Assembly: GCF_000328685.1 (NCBI RefSeq)
Contig: NC_019974.1
Span: 425,001-489,000 of the forward strand
Source: Natronococcus occultus SP4
GTDB lineage: Archaea; Halobacteriota; Halobacteria; Halobacteriales; Natrialbaceae
Length of the DNA: 64,000 bases
Direction of reading: 5' to 3'
Positions within the stretch are counted from its first letter, which is position 1; each line of letters opens with the position of its first letter. Below the pieces are notes generated by a model. That model searched no databases. It had not been told where the DNA came from and saw only the letters and a list, made by a program, of their open reading frames with translations. The position numbers and the translations under genes are program-made. Shown here piece by piece: positions 59,499 to 64,000 of this stretch.

Positions 59499-60806
59499 TC
59501 ACTCGAGTTGCTCGGCCCGTCCTCGTAGCCGCTCGAGGACGTCGGGACGACCCCGACAGGCGAGCTCGACGGTTTCGCCCTCGTAGTCGACCGACTCGAC
59601 GGTCGTTCGGTCGTGGGCCGTCGAGACCAGCGACATCGCCGCGTCGGTGTTCGGAAGGGTAAGCGTCGCCCGCTCCTCCGGGAACCGCTCCCGGATCGCG
59701 TCGCGGACGTCCTCGACGTTGGTCCCCGCGAGGACGCTCGCGAGGATCGGCGTCGCCGCGTCCTCGGGGACGAGATCGCTCGCCGTCGAGTACCGTCGTC
59801 GGCGCTCGGCGTCGGACAGCGCGTCGGCCTTGTTCACCACCGGGACGATCCGCTCGGCGTCGACGCCCTGGGCCGCGAGGACGTCGAGCGATACCGAGAG
59901 CCGGTTCCGGAACCGCTCTAGGTCGTCGCTCGCGTCGGCGACGAGGACGACGACGTCGGCCGCGGCCGCCTCCGACAGCGTCGAGCTAAACGACTCGACT
60001 AGCTCGTGGGGGAGCTCGTCGACGAACCCGACCGTGTCGGTGACGAGGGCGGGACGCCCGTCGAGAGTCGCCCGCCGGGTCGTCGTCTCGAGGGTCTCGA
60101 ACAGTCGGTCCTCGATCGCCGCCGTCGCGTCCCCGTCGTCCGCGGGGGCGTCCTCGTCGCGGTCCTCGAGGGACATGTCGTCGGCCAGCCGGTGTAGCAG
60201 CGTCGATTTCCCGGCGTTCGTATACCCCGCCAGTGTGACAAGGTCGAACCCTTCCTCGCGGCGACGCTCTCGGAACTGCTCGGCCGGGTCGGGCAGCTCC
60301 TCGAGTTTGGTCTCGAGACGGTCGATCCGCTCCTCGACGTCGTAGATTCGGGACCCCTTCTCGGTCTGCTGGTTCAACATCCCCTCGTCGGCCGCAGCGA
60401 TCACCCGCGGCAGGTCGTACTGCAGGCGTGCGAGCTCGACCTGGAGCTGGGCGCGCCGGGTGCCCGCCTGGCTCTCGAAGAGCTCGAGGACGAGCCGGTA
60501 GCGATCGACGACGACCGTCTCCGCGGGCATCCGTCGCTCGATGGTGTGGTGCTGGTCGGGTGTGAGCCCGTCGTCGACGACGACGCGATCGGCTTCGCGG
60601 TCCGCGACGACGGTCGCGAGCTCGTCGAGCTTGCCGCTGCCGAGGTAGGTTCCGGAGTCGTTCGGCCCGACCTGGGTGACGGTCGCGACGACGTCGTCCC
60701 CGTTGGCCCGGGCGAGTGACTCGATCTCGTCGGTCTCGACGGGTGCGTTCGGGGCTCGCTTCGCGACGACTGCGCGTGCGGTCTGGCTGGGTGCTGAGCG
60801 TGACAT
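59499..60806 (-). CDS. hflX: Ribosome-associated GTPase HflX
   Basis: A 435-residue GTPase that splits stalled or stressed ribosomes. The N-terminal HflX domain has SGTYLGSGKLDELATVVADREADRVVVDDGLTPDQHHTIERRMPAETVVVDRYRLVLELF. A coiled-coil linker (ARLQYDLPRVIAAADEGMLNQQTEKGSRIYDVEERIDRLETKL) follows. G1 is GYTNAGKS at 194-201, G3 is DTVGFVDELP and G4 is NKAD. An acidic insert (EDRDEDAPADDGDAT) lies in switch I. The gene stands alone, with a 140-base empty gap before the DUF3194 gene. Confidence 0.93.
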   Translation of the reverse strand: MSRSAPSQTARAVVAKRAPNAPVETDEIESLARANGDDVVATVTQVGPNDSGTYLGSGKLDELATVVADREADRVVVDDGLTPDQHHTIERRMPAETVVVDRYRLVLELFESQAGTRRAQLQVELARLQYDLPRVIAAADEGMLNQQTEKGSRIYDVEERIDRLETKLEELPDPAEQFRERRREEGFDLVTLAGYTNAGKSTLLHRLADDMSLEDRDEDAPADDGDATAAIEDRLFETLETTTRRATLDGRPALVTDTVGFVDELPHELVESFSSTLSEAAAADVVVLVADASDDLERFRNRLSVSLDVLAAQGVDAERIVPVVNKADALSDAERRRRYSTASDLVPEDAATPILASVLAGTNVEDVRDAIRERFPEERATLTLPNTDAAMSLVSTAHDRTTVESVDYEGETVELACRGRPDVLERLRGRAEQLE

Positions 60807-60946
60807 GGGTTTCGGTATCGAGGATGGTTCGGTGTCCGACGAGCCGGGCGTTTCGCTACTCGGCTCCGGGTGTGCGATACGGTGACGTAGTGGGTGGGAG
60901 CGCAGGACGCTGTTTCTCGACGGTCGAAAGAATCGGTCCGAACGCC

Positions 60947-61195
60947 TTACTCCGCGAACAGCTCGTCGACGGCCTCACGCGCGGCGAGGGCCGCATCGTC
61001 GGCGACCTGCTCGGGGTCGGCGTCGTCCTCGGGAGCGTTCAGATAGACGTCAACTTCGAGGACGCCGTCCTCGAAGCTGACCGTGACGTCACAGTCGCGG
61101 ACGTCGGACTGTTTGTACCGGGAGAAGATCAGCCCCTCCGCCGCGTCGGAGGCGGTCTGGACGATCTCCTCGTCGGTCGGCTCCTCGCTTGGCAT
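60947..61195 (-). CDS. DUF3194 family protein
   Basis: An 82-residue acidic protein, MPSEEPTDEEIVQTASDAAEGLIFSRYKQSDVRDCDVTVSFEDGVLEVDVYLN. The family DUF3194 is found next to prefoldin beta in archaea, and here it begins right at the stop of pfdB (61196), so the two are coupled. Its role is unknown but translation or protein folding is likely from context. Confidence 0.85.
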   Translation of the reverse strand: MPSEEPTDEEIVQTASDAAEGLIFSRYKQSDVRDCDVTVSFEDGVLEVDVYLNAPEDDADPEQVADDAALAAREAVDELFAE

Positions 61196-61600
61196 CTACG
61201 CGCCGCCGGCACCGGGGCCGCCCGGACCGGCCGGACCGCCGCCCATACCGCCGCCAGCGCCGCCGAGCATCTCCTCGAGCTCGTCCTGAAGCTCCTCGAA
61301 CTGCTCCTGGACGCGCTCTTCCTGTTTCTCGAGGGTCTCGAGTCGGATCTCGAGGGAGTCGACCTTCTCCTCGAGGTCGTCCTCGGCCGTGTCGTAGTCG
61401 GTCTCGACGAACAGCTCGCCGACGTTGCGGTACATCGTCGTCTCCTCGTCGATGTTGTCGAGCTCGTCGAGGGCGCTCTCGGCTTCCTCGAGGTTCGTCT
61501 CGGCCTGCTGTTTCTGGACGGCGACTTCCTGGGCGGTCTCCTGAAGGCCCTGGAGCTGTTCGATTTTCTCCTGTGCTTCCGGCGGCAGGTTTCCTTGCAT
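61196..61600 (-). CDS. pfdB: Prefoldin subunit beta
   Basis: A 134-residue chaperone subunit. It is a two-helix coiled coil: [113 protein letters not shown] Gly-rich tail ([16 protein letters not shown]) follows. Prefoldin holds non-native proteins for the thermosome. ATG 61600 is chosen, as the upstream reading (to 61717) is Arg-rich. It is normally linked with pcc1-rpoP-rpl37ae, which lie 1.8 kb away here. Confidence 0.94.
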   Translation of the reverse strand: MQGNLPPEAQEKIEQLQGLQETAQEVAVQKQQAETNLEEAESALDELDNIDEETTMYRNVGELFVETDYDTAEDDLEEKVDSLEIRLETLEKQEERVQEQFEELQDELEEMLGGAGGGMGGGPAGPGGPGAGGA

Positions 61601-61755
61601 GTCTCGACCGTCGCCCTCCGGACTGATAAACCCCATCTTTGTTTCCCGTCGGAGCCGACTCCGCCGGATCGCGGGCACAGCCCTCCCGGCGATCCGTGAC
61701 TGTGGCTGAAGCTGCAACCTCGACGCCTATCCGTTCTGCACCCCTCCCTCCGGTA

Positions 61756-62874
61756 ATGCGACGCCGCGACGTCCTCGCAGCCGGCGGGCTCTCGCTGTCG
61801 CTCGCGGGCTGTCTCGACGTCCTCGAGCGCGAGGACGCCTGGCGCGAGCTCGTCGTCGATCCGCCCGGCGGCGTCTACGTCCCGCCGAAAGTCGACGAGA
61901 TGCTCCCGCTGGGCGACGCGACCGTCGACGGCCTTGCAGTCTCGCTGGCGGCGACGCGGCCCCACTCGTTCTGGACGGTCGCGGGCGAGGAGCGGACGCG
62001 CGCGGACGTCCGGGAGCACCACGACGTTCACCTGATGGCGACGGTTGCCGACGCCGAGACCGGGCTCCCCGTTCCGACGTCGGTCGAGACGACGGTCCGA
62101 GGCCCCGAGGAGCGAATCGACGGGCGCGCCCTGTGGCCGATGCTCTCCCAGCGGATGGGGTTTCACTACGGCGACAACGTTCCGCTGGGCGGGGACGGCC
62201 CCCGTACCGTGACGGTCAAGATCGACCCGGCGGACGTCGAGGCGACCGGTGGACTCGCCGATCGACTCGAAACCGCCCGGACCGTCGACGTCGAGTTCGA
62301 GTACGCGGCCGAGGAGATCGAGTCGCTCGAGCGGCGACTGATCGACGAGGACGAGGGGCGAGGCGAGGCCGGGGCGGTCGAGCCGATGGCCCACGACCAC
62401 GGATCGGAGAGCGGCCACGACCACGAGTCGGGGAACGGCCACGGCCAACACGAGAACCACGACGACCACGGAGACGCTCGAGAACCGATCCTCGAGGACG
62501 CCGTCGACGCGTGGCTCGGCACCGCCCGCAGCGGGGATCTCGAGTTCGGCATCGGCCTCGACGACTCGGACGGCGACGAGATCGCCGTGGTCGTGAGCGT
62601 GCACACTCGGCACAACGAGTTCCCGGTTCCGTTCGCGGGACTGTCGGTCGCCCCGGTTCGGGACGGGTCGCCCGGGGAGACGACGGCGCTCACGGAGCGA
62701 CTCGACGCCGAACTGGGTCACCACTACGGCGCCGTCCTCGAGCGCGAGCGGCTCGAGGCGACGGCGGAGCTGGCAGTGGTCCTCGACGCGACGCCACAGC
62801 TCTCACGTCACGAGGGGTACGAGACGGCGTTTTTCGACCGCGAACCCGCGACGCTGGCGATCGACCTCGAGTAG
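61756..62874 (+). CDS. P19/Tp34-like metal-binding lipoprotein with His-rich insert
   Basis: A 372-residue secreted lipoprotein. The signal MRRRDVLAAGGLSLSLAGC has a Tat-like RRR start and lipobox LAGC with Cys19. A P19/Tp34 (Fe2+ transport) type domain includes HDVHLMATVADAETGLPVPTSVETTVRGPEERIDGRALWPMLSQRMGFHYGDNVPLGGDGPRTVTVKIDP. A His/Asp/Gly insert at about 213-238 (HDHGSESGHDHESGNGHG) can bind several metal ions. A second similar domain follows (RHNEFPVPFAGLSVAPVRDG). It faces out of the cell and likely binds iron or copper. Confidence 0.8.
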   Translation: MRRRDVLAAGGLSLSLAGCLDVLEREDAWRELVVDPPGGVYVPPKVDEMLPLGDATVDGLAVSLAATRPHSFWTVAGEERTRADVREHHDVHLMATVADAETGLPVPTSVETTVRGPEERIDGRALWPMLSQRMGFHYGDNVPLGGDGPRTVTVKIDPADVEATGGLADRLETARTVDVEFEYAAEEIESLERRLIDEDEGRGEAGAVEPMAHDHGSESGHDHESGNGHGQHENHDDHGDAREPILEDAVDAWLGTARSGDLEFGIGLDDSDGDEIAVVVSVHTRHNEFPVPFAGLSVAPVRDGSPGETTALTERLDAELGHHYGAVLERERLEATAELAVVLDATPQLSRHEGYETAFFDREPATLAIDLE

Positions 62875-62897
62875 CGAGCCGAGCAAAGCGCGCTCTC

Positions 62898-63383
62898 TCA
62901 GTCGCTCCGGGCCGTGTGGCCGTCGGCGAACCGGAGCACGAGGAGTCCGACGGCGAGCATGAGCACGCTCACCGCGAGCCAGTGGGGGTTCCAGGCTTCC
63001 GTGCCGTGGACGACGTTGTGAAGATCGAGGACGTAGTGGCTGACGACGCCGTCGAAGACGTTGAACGCGCCCGCGCCGACGACGATCGCACCGACGAGGT
63101 ACGTCGTCGAGAGCCGGACGTCGGTGCCGTTGACGAGCCGCCAGGTGAGGCCGAGCCCGACGCCCATAACCCCGAGCATGGCAAACAGGAACAGCCCGTC
63201 GAACATGACGTTCGTGCGCATCCCGTCGAGGCTGTACGGATCGTAGATTCCCGACAGCAGGTGGTGAGTCTGCAGGGTGAGATGGAAGATCACGACGTCG
63301 ATAACCGCACCGAACCCGAACCCGGTCGTTCCGCCCGCGAGCAGGACGCGCCGCGAGCTCGCGGCTCCGGAAGCAGTCGTCAT
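62898..63383 (-). CDS. DUF2243 membrane protein
   Basis: A 161-residue protein with about four helices and many histidines: GFGFGAVIDVVIFHLTLQTHHLLSGIYDP, then FDGLFLFAMLGVMGVGLGLTW and GAIVVGAGAFNVFDGVVSHYVLDLHNVVHG. These HH and H-x-H patterns are typical of DUF2243. The gene is convergent with the lipoprotein, with 23 bases between stops. In membrane His-rich families, metal or heme binding is a common idea, but it is not shown for this one. Confidence 0.85.
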   Translation of the reverse strand: MTTASGAASSRRVLLAGGTTGFGFGAVIDVVIFHLTLQTHHLLSGIYDPYSLDGMRTNVMFDGLFLFAMLGVMGVGLGLTWRLVNGTDVRLSTTYLVGAIVVGAGAFNVFDGVVSHYVLDLHNVVHGTEAWNPHWLAVSVLMLAVGLLVLRFADGHTARSD

Positions 63384-63429
63384 ACGGAACCCTCGACGAG
63401 CGCGGGCAAAAGCGACCTGCCGACGACTG

Positions 63430-63702
63430 CTACGTCCCTGACGACGCGTGCGCCCGGTCGCCGACGTCAGCGACCCGCTCGGCGACCTCGATCAGCGAGA
63501 ACCAGGTGTTCAGCGCCGCGCGGAGCGCAACGGGATCCGCGGCCTCGATCTCGATACGGACGAGGGCGTCCTCGCGATCGATCGTCGTCGCCGAGCGCTC
63601 GTCGTCGATCTCGCCGATCTCGCGGGCGACCGATTCGGCGACGATGCGGGCCCGAGCCGGCTCGTCGTACTCGAACTCGAGGGTCGCGCCGTGGGCGGAC
63701 AC
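63430..63702 (-). CDS. pcc1: KEOPS complex subunit Pcc1
   Basis: A 90-residue KEOPS subunit, starting GTG. The opening HGATLEFEYDEPARARIVAESVAREIGEIDDERSATTIDREDALVRIEIEAADPVALRAALNTWFSLIEVAERV matches Pcc1. KEOPS makes the t6A37 modification of tRNA with Kae1, Bud32 and Cgi121. It begins 6 bases after the rpoP stop, in the conserved archaeal order rpl37ae-rpoP-pcc1. Confidence 0.92.
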   Translation of the reverse strand: MSAHGATLEFEYDEPARARIVAESVAREIGEIDDERSATTIDREDALVRIEIEAADPVALRAALNTWFSLIEVAERVADVGDRAHASSGT

Positions 63703-63708
63703 GGTGCG

Positions 63709-63843
63709 CTATCGGACGTCGACTTCCTTGACGTCGCGGCTGCGTTCCTTCAGGAGGACGCGGTGACCGCAGTAGGGACACCGTACGCCGCCGTACTCGT
63801 CGAGCTGGACGTCGCGTTTACAGCGGGAACACTTGTAGCTCAT
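63709..63843 (-). CDS. rpoP: DNA-directed RNA polymerase subunit P (Rpo12)
   Basis: A 44-residue zinc-binding RNA polymerase subunit: it opens [20 protein letters not shown] and has CxxC at C5/C8 and C22/C25 ([12 protein letters not shown]). Rpb12/RpoP stabilises the assembly platform with D, L, N and other subunits. It starts ATG 63843, 20 bases after the L37Ae stop. It is followed by pcc1. Confidence 0.95.
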   Translation of the reverse strand: MSYKCSRCKRDVQLDEYGGVRCPYCGHRVLLKERSRDVKEVDVR

Positions 63844-63863
63844 GCGTAGGGAGTGAGAGAGCG

Positions 63864-64000
63864 TTATTCGTCCTCGGCCAGCGCAGCGCGGATCGAGCGC
63901 TGGACGGTGCGACCTGCGGGGGTCTCCGGCCGGTAGGCACCGCCCGTGAAGACCTCGCCGGTCTCTTCGTTCTTCCAGATACCGGTGCCGACGCGGGTGA
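63864..64000 (-). CDS. rpl37ae: 50S ribosomal protein L37Ae (3' part)
   Basis: The C-terminal 45 residues of a gene that runs off the right edge: [20 protein letters not shown] and [24 protein letters not shown]. The 'GIW.....[13 protein letters not shown]' block matches L37Ae. The zinc finger is mostly outside the window. It is the first visible gene of the rpl37ae-rpoP-pcc1 operon. Confidence 0.93.
   Translation of the reverse strand, partial: TRVGTGIWKNEETGEVFTGGAYRPETPAGRTVQRSIRAALAEDE

Overview
This is a GC-rich, gene-dense haloarchaeal chromosome segment. The encoded proteins are acidic, and the gene set is diagnostic: a CetZ tubulin, F420 biosynthesis (cofC, cofG, cofH), the archaeosine radical SAM enzyme RaSEA, Bat/HTH_10 regulators, HerA and NurA, Pcc1, RpoP, L37Ae and prefoldin beta. 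No rRNA, tRNA, CRISPR array or intact insertion sequence was seen.

Layout. 0-3 kb: 5' end of a PspA-like gene, an alpha/beta hydrolase and a WbqC-like/deacetylase-like pair. 3-9.3 kb: DNA-end-processing genes (HerA-like ATPase, RNase HI, NurA-like nuclease) around a low-GC islet with a flavin-binding-fold gene and an IS200/IS605-type hairpin. 9.4-21 kb: gpmI, metY, a polyprenyl-synthetase-like protein without its metal-binding motifs, a TetR gene with a likely operator, a DHH phosphoesterase, TrkA with two Lrp/AsnC ligand-domain proteins, an orphan E1-alpha, thymidylate kinase and an NDUFA9-like reductase. 21-28.7 kb: cetZ, cofC, cofG, cofH and purC. 28.7-36.2 kb: a cluster with metal-handling features (two flavoproteins, a DoxX-like protein, a FeoB-like GTPase, a CobW GTPase, a 50-residue double C2H2 protein), with similar AT-rich promoter sequences. 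36-43 kb: purU, a formamidase, purS and purQ, interrupted by a histidine kinase, a truncated orc1/cdc6 gene and five ORB-like repeats. 42.9-58 kb: a sensory stretch (PAS/GAF kinase, LOV-Bat regulator, response regulator, REC-GAF-Bat) with RaSEA, a rhomboid protease, AzlCD and a MoaD/SAMP protein. 58-64 kb: a second IS605-type hairpin, an LLM-class oxidoreductase, hflX, then DUF3194-pfdB and pcc1-rpoP-rpl37ae, separated by a His-rich P19-like lipoprotein and a DUF2243 protein.

How genes work together. CofC and CofG/CofH supply F420 precursors, and the LLM-class oxidoreductase may use F420. PurC, PurS and PurQ act in purine synthesis, while PurU and the formamidase both release formate. HerA and NurA normally form one end-resection machine but lie about 3 kb apart here. 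The most unusual features are the truncated orc1 gene with ORB-like repeats, the putative metal-response cluster, the two isolated TnpB-type hairpins, and the lipoprotein/DUF2243 pair inside a conserved translation and transcription gene cluster.
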